From positions 1 to 64,000 of the forward strand of contig NZ_QOLC01000066.1 of NCBI RefSeq assembly GCF_003333325.1: a stretch of DNA of 64,000 bases, read 5' to 3'. Shown piece by piece: positions 9,357 through 19,414 of the stretch. Every line of letters starts with the position of its first letter. Position 1 is the first letter of the stretch. The translations under genes and the position numbers were made by a program. The notes under the pieces are model-generated. The model saw nothing but the letters and a program-made list of their open reading frames with translations, was not told where the DNA came from and did not search any database. The stretch comes from Candidatus Ulvibacter alkanivorans (lineage in GTDB: Bacteria; Bacteroidota; Bacteroidia; Flavobacteriales; Flavobacteriaceae).

Positions 9357-9384
9357 TAAAAAGAGCGGGAAAAATCCCGCTCTT
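9357..9384 (-). terminator. rho-independent terminator of isocitrate dehydrogenase
   Basis: A perfect 10-bp stem, AAGAGCGGGA (9361-9370) and TCCCGCTCTT (9375-9384), with a 4-nt loop. Read on the minus strand it runs into a short U-run (9357-9360 are aaa-rich on the plus strand). It lies 20 bp past the stop of the gene at 9404. Confidence 0.85.
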
Positions 9385-9403
9385 ACTTATGGTTGTATTT
9401 GTA

Positions 9404-11671
<2,268 letters not shown>

Positions 11672-11706
11672 TTATGTATCTTCCTGTACGTAAAAACAAG
11701 GAAATG

Positions 11707-11714
11707 CAAATATA
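11707..11714 (-). promoter_or_regulatory. -7 box TATATTTG of icd
   Basis: On the minus strand TATATTTG is an exact TAnnTTTG match 74 nt before ATG 11632. No clear TTG is found at the -33 spacing. It gives a leader of roughly 70 nt. Confidence 0.45.
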
Positions 11715-12253
11715 ACTATTTGAAGAGGGTTTTAAAAGTGCGTTTACCTTATTGTTTTGTTAAGAACAACAGCCGTTAGATCGTTTTTTTGGTCTAATGT
11801 TATACTTAAGCATCGATCACACTTCCGAAGAAAACAAACACCTAAAACAAGAAAAGCCATATCAATGTACTGCTACAGTGCTATGGCTCCTTGTGAAACA
11901 CATCGTTACCAACTATCTGCTCAATGGCAGATCGAGGTGAGTTTATTAAACCCTCACAGTTGTGATCTGTTTCAAAGAGATTTGTTTTTGTATTGAACCA
12001 ATAACATAAAGTTATTCTATGTCTCAAAAAACAATCTCGAACTTCTCTTTAATCTCAACCCTAACAAATCGCTAGGACCGTTAGCGTTTCAAACGATTAA
12101 AAAAAAGTATATAAAGAACGTTGCTTTATTGTATCGTAATGACTGTTACATCATTTTGATACTGCTAATATAGAACACAATTTTTAGTACGCAAGTTTTC
12201 TATCACATTAGATACGAACAACTTATAAACCCCTATTATTAACATTTGTTCAT
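11715..12253. other. gene-free interval with successive strong hairpins; candidate structured RNA
   Basis: No convincing protein gene lies between the icd promoter and the rplS terminator. It holds four foldable units. One is TTAGATC/GGTCTAA (11776-11782 with 11791-11797). The second is a two-part stem, AGCCATA (11855-11861) with TATGGCT (11882-11888), then GTACTG with CAGTGC around a CTA loop, with a one-sided 5-nt bulge. The third is ATCTGC/GCAGAT (11915-11920 with 11927-11932). The fourth is TCAC/GTGA (11954-11965). Beyond 12000 the interval is AT-rich and shows little. No tmRNA, RNase P or SRP consensus was recognised. A plus-strand RNA could end at the bidirectional terminator at 12254-12287. 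Confidence 0.35.
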
Positions 12254-12287
12254 AAAAAAAGCAGTCGATCTCCGACTGCTTTTTTTA
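12254..12287. terminator. bidirectional terminator downstream of rplS
   Basis: GCAGTCG (12261-12267) pairs with CGACTGC (12273-12279) across a 5-nt loop. Seven A on the left and seven or more T on the right make it work in both directions. It ends rplS (minus strand) and would also end any plus-strand RNA from the gap at 11.7-12.25 kb. Confidence 0.88.
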
Positions 12288-12305
12288 TTTGTGCTAACGT
12301 AAGGT

Positions 12306-12659
12306 TTACTTGGTGTTCTTCTCTCTAATACGAGCTTTCTTACCGGTAAGTCCTCTAAAGTAGTAAATACGCTTTCTACGTACACTACCTGTTTTGTTGA
12401 TCTCAATTTTTTGCAGGGCAGGTAAATTCATTGGGAAAATACGTTCTACACCTACAGTACCAGACATTTTTCTAATGGTAAACGTTTGCGACGAACCTGT
12501 TCCTTTTAGCTGAATTACAACACCTCTAAAAAACTGGGTTCTGGTCTTATCCCCTTCGCGAATTTCATAATACACAGTGATGGTGTCACCGGCATTGAAT
12601 TTTGGAAATTCCTTCTTGGTTACAAACTCGTCTTGTACAAATTTTACTAAAGCTTCCAT
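12306..12659 (-). CDS. rplS: 50S ribosomal protein L19
   Basis: 117 residues with typical L19 sequence: FNAGDTITVYYEIREGDKTR, then QFFRGVVIQLKGTGSSQTFT, RKMSGTVGVERIFPMNLP and a basic C-terminus (RKRIYYFRGLTGKKARI). L19 sits at the interface of the ribosomal subunits. It is transcribed alone from a good promoter 75-100 bp upstream and ends at a strong terminator. trmD, often adjacent to rplS in bacteria, is 2.2 kb upstream here, beyond a peptidase gene and a repeat. Confidence 0.98.
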   Translation of the reverse strand: MEALVKFVQDEFVTKKEFPKFNAGDTITVYYEIREGDKTRTQFFRGVVIQLKGTGSSQTFTIRKMSGTVGVERIFPMNLPALQKIEINKTGSVRRKRIYYFRGLTGKKARIREKNTK

Positions 12660-12732
12660 TGCTCTTTAATTTAATGGGTTTGTTTACAACAACATACACG
12701 TACATCGCCAGAGGTTGGGGTAAAATCGAGTG

Positions 12733-12762
12733 CAAAAATACGTAATTAATAGAATGTTACAA
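12733..12762 (-). promoter_or_regulatory. rplS promoter (TTG-N19-TATTTTTG)
   Basis: On the minus strand TATTTTTG (12733-12740) matches TAnnTTTG exactly, with TTG (12760-12762) 19 nt upstream: the full Bacteroidota -33/-7 arrangement. The leader to ATG 12659 is about 70 nt, long enough for autoregulatory structure, though none is obvious. Confidence 0.75.
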
Positions 12763-12784
12763 CTTTTTATGTACTTTTTTTCTT

Positions 12785-12884
12785 GGGCGTTCCCCGCTGT
12801 GGCGGGGCGCGCTATCGGCTATATCTCTTGTTGCACAAGAGGATGCCGCCTCTACAAGCCTGCCGCAGGCAGGTCGCTAACGCA
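12785..12884. repeat. GC-rich composite intergenic repeat (REP-like)
   Basis: A ~100-bp GC-rich island in AT-rich DNA with nested hairpins. The ends GCGTT (12787-12791) and AACGC (12879-12883) pair. Inside are CCCCGC/GCGGGG (12792-12807), CTCTTG/CAAGAG (12825-12841) and CCTGCC/GGCAGG (12859-12873). The joints (GCTATCGGCTATATCT, GGATGCCGCC, GCTAACGC) match my memory of an intergenic repeat family common in Flavobacteriia genomes, where the hairpin tips vary and the joints are conserved. Only one copy is in the window. It lies between the rplS promoter and the DUF885 stop. Confidence 0.7.
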
Positions 12885-12905
12885 ACTCTTCTACTTTACG
12901 CATTG

Positions 12906-14702
12906 CTATTCGACCTCCTTTTCCGAAGCAATCCAACGTTCTATCTTATCTTCCAATAGTGCTAAAGGCACACAACCGGTTTCTAACACCTCATTGTGAT
13001 AGGTCTTAATATCGAAGGCATCACCCAACTCCTTATTTGCCATATTGCGCAATTCGCGGATCTTTAATTGTCCTATCTTATACGACAACGCCTGACCCGG
13101 ATTTGCCATATAACGCTCTATTTCTGATATAATGCTCGCTTCACTTTCGGCTTCGTTCGCCAACGAATATTCGATCGCCTCTTCGCGCGTCCAACCCTTA
13201 GCATGCATACCGGTATCTACGACCAATCGAATGGCGCGGTGCATTTCGGCACCCAACATTCCGAAGTATTGGTACGGATCGGTAAACAGCCCAAGCTCTT
13301 TTCCTAACGACTCACAATACAAGGCCCATCCCTCGCCATAACCGCTATACCATAAGGTCTTTCTAAATTGGGGCAGGTCTTCGTTCTCCTGCGTCAACGA
13401 GATCTGATAATGATGCCCGGGAATGGCTTCATGCAAGAACAACGACTCATCCGAATAGACATTATAGGTGGTCGCATCCGGAATAGGTACATAGAAAATA
13501 CCGGGTCGCGTACCGTCAAGAGAGCCCGGATTGTATTCTGCACTAGATGAATTTTCTCGGAACGCTTCGGTACGTCTTACCTCGAAAGCTGTTTTTGGTT
13601 TAAGATCGAACAAGACGTCTATCTTTGGTTTCATGCGCTCATAGATGGCATTAAAGTTTTCAATTACTTCATTTGGTTCTTGGTAGGGCATAAGCTCAGG
13701 GTTATTTCGCACATAATCGAAGAACGAACGTAGGTCTCCCTTATAACCTACTTGATTCTTTATCTTTTCCATCTCGCCGGAAATGCGCGCTACTTCATTC
13801 AATCCTAATTGGTGGATCTCCTCAGCAGTCATATTGGTGGTTGTATATTTCTTTATCTGATGCTGGTAATAAGCTGCTCCGTTCGGGATCTCGTCAATAC
13901 CTGTGCCTTCTCGAGCCTTCGGTAGATATTCATTCGCCATAAAATCGTGTACGCTTTGGTAGGCCGGGATCACTTTTTCGGTGACCATGCGTTCGTACTT
14001 TTTGGTCAACTCTTCTTTTTCTGCTTCGGAAAAATCTTGAGGAAAGATAGCAACTGGAGCATAGAACAAATGTTGCTCGACATTGGGCTCGGTCATTTCT
14101 TTTAACTGTGGTAAGATCTTCACTACTAAGGATTTTGGAAGTACATATCCTTCCTTCATCCCTTGTCGCATATTCGACTCGGCTGTTTTTAACCATACTA
14201 AATATCCGTCTACACGCTCAAGCCAATCGTTATAGTCTGCAACTGTGTTGAACGGCTGTGCACTCGCACCACTCGCCAACTGACCCATAAACAGATTTAC
14301 AGACCACATTTGATCGATCGGAAAATAGCGATTGTTCATAAAGTTCAACTCTTCCAAATGAATATCGCATTCCCATTTAAGGATGTTCTTGCTCATTAAC
14401 TGACTTTCAGAGAGTGTGTCATCCGGATAGTCGTTTAGTTGCTCCTTTATAGAAGTGTAATACGTTTCTAATTTGGCGATATAATCCTCAGATAGTGTAT
14501 TAGGAAATTGGTCGTTATAGCGATTGTCGCCCGCTGCCGTTGCCGATATCGGATCTAATTTGAGTCCTTCTTCATAATAGGTTTCAAGTAAGGTGTCAAA
14601 TGCTTCGTTGTACGAAGATTGCATAGCGGTTTCATTTTTTGGTGCATCCTTACAGGCTGAAATAATAAGAAGTAAGGAAACCATGAGAATAGATCGTTTC
14701 AT
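12906..14702 (-). CDS. DUF885 family lipoprotein, predicted metallopeptidase
   Basis: 598 residues. The lipoprotein signal MKRSILMVSLLLIISAC puts the lipidated cysteine at ~17. The rest is the DUF885 all-helical fold, with the zinc-type motif LFLHEAIPGHHYQ and a downstream GEGWALYCESLGKELG helix carrying the probable third ligand. These proteins are related to dipeptidyl or carboxy-peptidases; the substrate is unknown. It is anchored in the periplasm or at the surface. It lies between trmD and rplS with a REP-like repeat at its 3' end, and may be a lineage-specific insertion into a once contiguous trmD-rplS pair (inference). Confidence 0.9.
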   Translation of the reverse strand: MKRSILMVSLLLIISACKDAPKNETAMQSSYNEAFDTLLETYYEEGLKLDPISATAAGDNRYNDQFPNTLSEDYIAKLETYYTSIKEQLNDYPDDTLSESQLMSKNILKWECDIHLEELNFMNNRYFPIDQMWSVNLFMGQLASGASAQPFNTVADYNDWLERVDGYLVWLKTAESNMRQGMKEGYVLPKSLVVKILPQLKEMTEPNVEQHLFYAPVAIFPQDFSEAEKEELTKKYERMVTEKVIPAYQSVHDFMANEYLPKAREGTGIDEIPNGAAYYQHQIKKYTTTNMTAEEIHQLGLNEVARISGEMEKIKNQVGYKGDLRSFFDYVRNNPELMPYQEPNEVIENFNAIYERMKPKIDVLFDLKPKTAFEVRRTEAFRENSSSAEYNPGSLDGTRPGIFYVPIPDATTYNVYSDESLFLHEAIPGHHYQISLTQENEDLPQFRKTLWYSGYGEGWALYCESLGKELGLFTDPYQYFGMLGAEMHRAIRLVVDTGMHAKGWTREEAIEYSLANEAESEASIISEIERYMANPGQALSYKIGQLKIRELRNMANKELGDAFDIKTYHNEVLETGCVPLALLEDKIERWIASEKEVE

Positions 14703-14817
14703 AATAGGATAAAATTAAAATAAGAGTGTGTTAAAGATACAGATAAAAAATACTTCTTAATTCTAGATCGCTTGTACAAGGTTGTTTGATAGAGCAATAG
14801 CTTCCGAAGAAAGAATG

Positions 14818-15495
14818 CTAGTCATCCAAAAGGTCTGGGCGTATTGTTTTTGTGCGTTCTAACGCTTGGTCTTCACGCCATTCTTCTATCTTAGGGGTAT
14901 TGCCACTCAACAGGATATCGGGTACTTTCCAACCTTTGTATTCTGCGGGACGAGTATAGATGGGCGGGGCTAAAAGATTATCTTGGAAGGAGTCGGTTAA
15001 CGCACTGGTCTCATTGCCCAATACTCCGGGTAACAATCGGATGACGGCGTCACAAACGATGGCAGCGGCCAATTCTCCACCACTTAAAACAAAATCTCCT
15101 ACAGAGATTTCTCGCGTAACAAAGTGGTCGCGTACACGCTGATCGACTCCTTTGTAATGACCGCATAAAATAATAAGGTTTTGTTTGGTCGAAAGTTCAT
15201 TTGCAATTCCTTGTGTTAGGGTGTTGCCATCCGGTGTCATATAGATAATCTCATCGTAATCACGTTCATCTTTTAGTGTTGAGATACACTTGTCAATTGG
15301 TTCTATCATCATGACCATGCCGGCACCACCCCCAAATTGATAGTCGTCTATTTGCTTATAATTGTTGGTGGCATATTCTCTAAGATTGTGGGTGTGTACC
15401 TCAACCAATCCTTTTTCGATGGCGCGTTTTAGGATAGAGGCTTCGAACGGACTTTTTAATAATTCGGGGAGGACTGTTATGATATCGATACGCAT
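14818..15495 (-). CDS. trmD: tRNA (guanine-N1-)-methyltransferase
   Basis: 225 residues. It uses S-adenosylmethionine to methylate G37 of tRNAs reading CNN codons, preventing frameshifts. Diagnostic parts are [17 protein letters not shown], the knot motifs [12 protein letters not shown] and [15 protein letters not shown], and the C-terminal [20 protein letters not shown]. The start overlaps nothing: it is 2 nt after the stop of the TPR gene, so the two form an operon. The 115-bp gap to the DUF885 gene holds one copy of the TTCCGAAG octamer (14802-14809). Confidence 0.97.
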   Translation of the reverse strand: MRIDIITVLPELLKSPFEASILKRAIEKGLVEVHTHNLREYATNNYKQIDDYQFGGGAGMVMMIEPIDKCISTLKDERDYDEIIYMTPDGNTLTQGIANELSTKQNLIILCGHYKGVDQRVRDHFVTREISVGDFVLSGGELAAAIVCDAVIRLLPGVLGNETSALTDSFQDNLLAPPIYTRPAEYKGWKVPDILLSGNTPKIEEWREDQALERTKTIRPDLLDD

Positions 15496-15497
15496 GT

Positions 15498-15992
15498 TTA
15501 TTGTAGGTCTTTTTTTAGTTGACAGCGTTCTATAGAATCCTTGGCGCGATTAAGTACATTCTTGTCTAAGGTTTGTAAGGCAGCTTTTTTATAATAGGAT
15601 ATGGCCTCATCAAATTTTCCAAGTTGTTCGTACATGATGCCATATTCATTGTACATGGTCGATTTGTTCACTCCGGGAATAGTAATAGCAGTGTCTAGAA
15701 GCTCTTTAAGGTCGTCGTATTTGCCTAAAGTGGACAGTAATACGGCGTAATTATAGTAGACTGCCGGATACATTGGGCTTTTCTCTAAACACAGCTTGTA
15801 TAAGGTTTCTCCTTTCTCATACTCTTTGAACTTAACCTCGTATAAATACCCTAAATGGTTGTAGGCCTTTCCAAAATCTGGGTCGATATCTAAGATCTTT
15901 TCCAATTTATTGGTCGCTTCATCGTAAGCCCCGTTTTTGATATCCGAATTTGCCCGGTCTAATAATTCTTCCAGTTTGGTGAGATGATCCAT
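15498..15992 (-). CDS. tetratricopeptide repeat protein
   Basis: About 164 residues with no signal peptide, containing three to four TPR units (for example [38 protein letters not shown] and [18 protein letters not shown]). It is a cytoplasmic protein-protein interaction scaffold of unknown partner. It is cotranscribed with trmD, with a 2-nt gap. ATG 15992 ([13 protein letters not shown]) is preferred over a GTG three codons earlier. Confidence 0.85.
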   Translation of the reverse strand: MDHLTKLEELLDRANSDIKNGAYDEATNKLEKILDIDPDFGKAYNHLGYLYEVKFKEYEKGETLYKLCLEKSPMYPAVYYNYAVLLSTLGKYDDLKELLDTAITIPGVNKSTMYNEYGIMYEQLGKFDEAISYYKKAALQTLDKNVLNRAKDSIERCQLKKDLQ

Positions 15993-16029
15993 AGCAACCA
16001 CTTTAGGGTGTAAAAATACAGAAATCTAC

Positions 16030-16473
16030 TTACTTATTTTCCCAAGTGTAATGAAAAACCTTGGTGTCTTTCACCCATCCCAAACGCTCGTACAGTTTTT
16101 GCGCCGGATTATCACGATCGGTTTCTAAGGTGAGTCCTCGACTCCCTTCTTGTTTTGCAAATTCTTTGGCTCGTAACATTAATGCTTCTCCCACACCTTG
16201 ACCGCGAGCGGTTTTGGTTACAAATAGATCATTTAGAATATACGTGCGCTGCATACGAACCGACGAAAAACTAGGGTATAGTTGTGTAAAGCCCAAGCCA
16301 TTAGTTTCTGTATCTAGTGCGAGAAAAATAGTAGAATCCTTCTGTTTAAAACGATCCACTAAGAAATTGCGAGCGGCCAAAGGGTCTGAAGGTTGTTTGT
16401 AAAAAACTCGATATGCGTCAAAGAGTGGAATTAATTGTTCAATATTCGCAAGTGATGCCTTAATGATCTTCAT
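16030..16473 (-). CDS. GNAT family N-acetyltransferase
   Basis: 147 residues from ATG 16473 (MKIIKASLANIEQLIPLFDAYR); an earlier in-frame ATG at 16488 is less typical. The acetyl-CoA binding loop is seen as FVTKTARGQGVGEALMLRA, followed by GLTLETDRDNPAQKLYERLGW. The substrate is unknown, though the end-of-fold pattern is typical of small-molecule acetyltransferases. It is upstream of the TPR/trmD pair on the same strand, about 38 bp away, so it is possibly the first gene of the operon. Confidence 0.88.
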   Translation of the reverse strand: MKIIKASLANIEQLIPLFDAYRVFYKQPSDPLAARNFLVDRFKQKDSTIFLALDTETNGLGFTQLYPSFSSVRMQRTYILNDLFVTKTARGQGVGEALMLRAKEFAKQEGSRGLTLETDRDNPAQKLYERLGWVKDTKVFHYTWENK

Positions 16474-16555
16474 GTTGTGAAAGTACATATTTTTTAGAAA
16501 TTTTGGTTTCGAACCTGCTTGCCCTTTACTCTGGTTTTTTGAAGTTGAGGGGCAT

Positions 16556-16585
16556 AAAAAAAAGCCTGCATCAAGCAGGCTTTTT
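16556..16585. terminator. terminator downstream of GAPDH gene
   Basis: GCCTGC (16564-16569) pairs with GCAGGC (16575-16580) over loop ATCAA. Eight A precede the stem and five T follow it. It ends the minus-strand gap gene, about 30 bp past its stop. A TTCCGAAG octamer lies between stop and stem (16597-16604). Confidence 0.87.
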
Positions 16586-16615
16586 ATCGTTCAGCTTTCC
16601 GAAGAAAGCATACAA

Positions 16616-18064
16616 TTAATAATAAGTAAAGCGTCTAACTTTTGAGATGTATTTTGCCAATCGAATTACTTGATGACTGTATCCGTATTCATTGTCATAC
16701 CATACATAAAGTACCGCGTTTTTCCCATCTTCTGTTACGATGGTAGCGTTGCTGTCGAAAATAGCCGGAGCCGAAGATCCTACGATATCGCTAGAAACCA
16801 ATTCATTATTAAGCGAGTACTTAATTTGCTCAACCAAATCACCTTCCAGAGCGTATTTCTTCATAGTAGCATTCAATCCGTCCTTAGAGGTTTTGGCCTC
16901 TAATTCTAAATTTAAGATCGCTAACGAACCATTAGGAACCGGTACGCGAATCGCGTTGGAAGTTAATTTTCCGTCAAAAGAAGGCAGTGCTTTAGAAACT
17001 GCTTGGCCGGCACCGGTTTCGGTGATCACCATGTTCAATGCAGCAGCACGCCCACGTCGGTATTTCTTATGCATATTATCTACCAAGTTTTGATCGTTAG
17101 TATACGCATGTATAGTTTCTAGATGCCCGTGAATTACACCAAACGAATCTTCGATCGCCTTTAGAACCGGAGTGATGGCGTTTGTGGTACAGGATGCAGC
17201 AGAGAATATATCTACCGAGTTTGGATCGTGCTCACCGTGATTCACACCGTGTACGATATTTGGAATTCCTTTACCAGGTGCTGTTAATAATACTTTTGAA
17301 GTACCCTTAGCCGCAAGATGTCTGCTCAATGCTTCTTTATCACGAAAAGCTCCTGTATTGTCGATGACCAATGCATCTTCAATCCCATATTGAGTATAGT
17401 CGATATCCTCTGGGGCATTGGCTGAAATAATATGAACGGTAGTTCCATTGATGATCAAGGCCTTGTTCTCAAGATCAACACGAACTGTCCCCGGGAAATC
17501 ACCGTGCACAGAATCGTATTGTAACAAAGAGGCTCTTTTTTCAAGCACGGTTTGATCGATGGTTCCCCGTGTTACGATGGCTCGTAATCGCATTTGACTT
17601 CCACCTCCTGTACGCGTCATTAGTTCTCGAGCTAATAATCGGCCAATTCGACCAAACCCATATAAAACCACGTCTTTCGGGGTGATAGATGCATTTTCAT
17701 TAGCTGTTTTTAGCTTGTCGCTAACAAAAGCGATGGCATCTTCGTACTGATTGTCTTCTAAGTGGTATTCGTACGTTAATTTTCCGATATCCAATTTTGC
17801 CGGTGGCAAGTCTAATTTTTGGATGGCTTGTGCGATCTCAACAGAGTCGAAGATCGAAATTGGTTTTTGTACGAATTCACCGGCGTATTCGTGAAGGTTT
17901 AAAATTTCACTTACGTTGCGATCGATCAATTGATTTCTAAAAAGCACCAGTTCGATAGATTTGTCGTACCATAGATCGCTAACGATCTTGATAAATTCTA
18001 CAGATGCCTTTCTGCGGTCGGTTTGAAACGACAGTTCTTTTTCATAAACGTCATCAAAACTCAT
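16616..18064 (-). CDS. gap: glyceraldehyde-3-phosphate dehydrogenase, long form
   Basis: 482 residues: a ~125-residue N-terminal extension, then the classical GAPDH fold. The Rossmann start is LYGFGRIGRLLARELM. The catalytic stretch SAASCTTNAITPV puts the nucleophilic Cys near residue 292, with the catalytic His in HLETIHAYTNDQNLVDN. The C-terminal half has RGRAAALNMVITETGAGQA and WYDNEYGYSHQV. It interconverts glyceraldehyde 3-phosphate and 1,3-bisphosphoglycerate. The long form with an N-terminal helical extension occurs in Bacteroidota, sometimes beside a standard-length enzyme. The gene is monocistronic with its own promoter box and terminator. Confidence 0.95.
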   Translation of the reverse strand: MSFDDVYEKELSFQTDRRKASVEFIKIVSDLWYDKSIELVLFRNQLIDRNVSEILNLHEYAGEFVQKPISIFDSVEIAQAIQKLDLPPAKLDIGKLTYEYHLEDNQYEDAIAFVSDKLKTANENASITPKDVVLYGFGRIGRLLARELMTRTGGGSQMRLRAIVTRGTIDQTVLEKRASLLQYDSVHGDFPGTVRVDLENKALIINGTTVHIISANAPEDIDYTQYGIEDALVIDNTGAFRDKEALSRHLAAKGTSKVLLTAPGKGIPNIVHGVNHGEHDPNSVDIFSAASCTTNAITPVLKAIEDSFGVIHGHLETIHAYTNDQNLVDNMHKKYRRGRAAALNMVITETGAGQAVSKALPSFDGKLTSNAIRVPVPNGSLAILNLELEAKTSKDGLNATMKKYALEGDLVEQIKYSLNNELVSSDIVGSSAPAIFDSNATIVTEDGKNAVLYVWYDNEYGYSHQVIRLAKYISKVRRFTYY

Positions 18065-18097
18065 AGGTTGTGTGGTTTAAGGGTTTAAAATTGGGTG

Positions 18098-18105
18098 CAA
18101 AAATA
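18098..18105 (-). promoter_or_regulatory. -7 box TATTTTTG of the GAPDH gene
   Basis: An exact TAnnTTTG match on the minus strand, 33 nt before ATG 18064. No clean TTG occurs at the -33 spacing. Confidence 0.5.
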
Positions 18106-18255
18106 ACCAATTCTAACGGTATTGAGAAGAATAATTCACATTTTAAGTTCATTTTGGCATTATCAAATTGTCAGCGCATTCTCTTAGTAGAATCTACTTT
18201 TTCTTACCTAGGACGCAACCTTTTTCAAAATACTGCTCATTAGTGTACAAATCAT

Positions 18256-18263
18256 TACTTTTA
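18256..18263 (+). promoter_or_regulatory. -7-like box TACTTTTA before lipoprotein gene
   Basis: Seven of eight bases match TAnnTTTG. It ends 3 nt before ATG 18267, another case where transcription would start at the start codon. Confidence 0.4.
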
Positions 18264-18266
18264 GAT

Positions 18267-18695
18267 ATGAAAAAAACGGTATTCTTTTTATTGCTTGGAG
18301 CAATGACGCTCTTTAGTTGTTCTAATGATGACGATGCCATGGATACACAATCATGCGATGCATCTGTGTTTATTGATTCGCAACAATATGAGAACGGTGA
18401 AAGTGATAGCTTCAGTTTTAATTCGGTTGAATTAATAGGTGATTGTTTAAACTTACGTTATTCCGCCACGGGTTGTGACGGAAACAGCTGGGTAGTTCGC
18501 TTGGTCGCACACGAAGCAGTATCTGAATCGTTACCGCCTATGATGGATGTGCGATTGTTGTTAGTAAATCAGGAGGCATGCACAGCCGAAGTGTCTCAAG
18601 AGCAATCCTTTGATCTAAGTAATTTACAAGGTTCAGGTTCTTCCATAACGATACAATTGGAGGATTGGGAATCGACCATACTTTACGAATACTAA
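18267..18695 (+). CDS. small hypothetical lipoprotein
   Basis: 142 residues from ATG 18267. The reading frame opens about 100 bp earlier, but the lipoprotein signal MKKTVFFLLLGAMTLFSC fixes this start, with the lipidated cysteine at ~18, then SNDDDAMD. The mature part contains four further cysteines (QSCDAS, GDCLNL, TGCDGN, EACTAE), probably in disulfides. The function is unknown. It precedes the ECF sigma gene by 176 bp on the same strand but probably is not in its operon. Confidence 0.8.
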   Translation: MKKTVFFLLLGAMTLFSCSNDDDAMDTQSCDASVFIDSQQYENGESDSFSFNSVELIGDCLNLRYSATGCDGNSWVVRLVAHEAVSESLPPMMDVRLLLVNQEACTAEVSQEQSFDLSNLQGSGSSITIQLEDWESTILYEY

Positions 18696-18871
18696 CTGTA
18701 AAGAAAAAATAAGTTTTGCGTAAAAACATGATAAAGGATGTGTGTGGTATTCAAGATGACATTTTTTACTAATTAAAAGCGTCTTTTAACTTTTAAATCC
18801 TAGAATTATCGAATTTGTGCACAAGCTAAAGTTAAGCAATGCAATCGATCTAATTATACACTAAACAATAT

Positions 18872-19414
18872 TTGAAGGAAACTACACTTATTCAAAAATG
18901 TATCGAAAATGATAGGGAAGCCCAAGGGGAGTTATACCGTAGGTATAAGGACCATTTGTTTCGCCTTTGCTTAAAATATTGTAAAAACAGAACTGAAGCA
19001 GAAGATACTTTACAGGAAAGTTTTCTAACCATCTTTAGCAAGATTGAACAGTATAATGGAAAAGGCTCTTTTGAGGGTTGGATGACCCGAATTACAATCA
19101 ATAAGGCCATTGCTAAATATCACAAGTTTAGGTTTACATTGCCCATTAAAGAAGATATCGTTGAGCAGCCAATAATGGAAGTTAAAAAGTTGACCCATTC
19201 GTTAGATGAGGTTCTTACGCTTGTTCAGCAGTTACCCGATCGGTATCGTCTGGTTTTTAGCTTGTATTGCCTCGATGGTTATTCGCACAAGGAGATCGCC
19301 AAATTGCTAAATATTTCTGTTGGCACTTCCAAATCTAATCTACACCGAGCCAAACAATTTTTAAAAGAACGATTGATGGAAATCGAGAAAAAAGGCAACC
19401 GCTATGGATCATAA
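18872..19414 (+). CDS. ECF-type RNA polymerase sigma factor
   Basis: 180 residues with sigma-70 region 2 (GELYRRYKDHLFRLCLKYC, then TEAEDTLQESFLTIFSKIEQY and the WMTRITINKAI helix) and region 4 (QLPDRYRLVFSLYCLDGYSH, then KEIAKLLNISVGTSKSNLHR). The start is TTG 18872; no ATG lies close to the conserved N-terminus. A box-like AATATTTG overlaps that codon. Its 3' end overlaps the next gene by 11 nt, so the product of that gene probably controls it. Confidence 0.93.
   Translation: MKETTLIQKCIENDREAQGELYRRYKDHLFRLCLKYCKNRTEAEDTLQESFLTIFSKIEQYNGKGSFEGWMTRITINKAIAKYHKFRFTLPIKEDIVEQPIMEVKKLTHSLDEVLTLVQQLPDRYRLVFSLYCLDGYSHKEIAKLLNISVGTSKSNLHRAKQFLKERLMEIEKKGNRYGS

Noticed and set aside
11757-11996. 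79-residue plus-strand open frame in the icd-rplS gap
   Set aside because: The peptide is rich in Cys/His/Arg without any pattern, there is no promoter box, and it overlaps strong hairpins. It looks like a chance frame.
12730-12999. 89-residue plus-strand frame across the repeat element
   Set aside because: It runs through the REP-like repeat and into the antisense of the peptidase 3' end; composition explains it.
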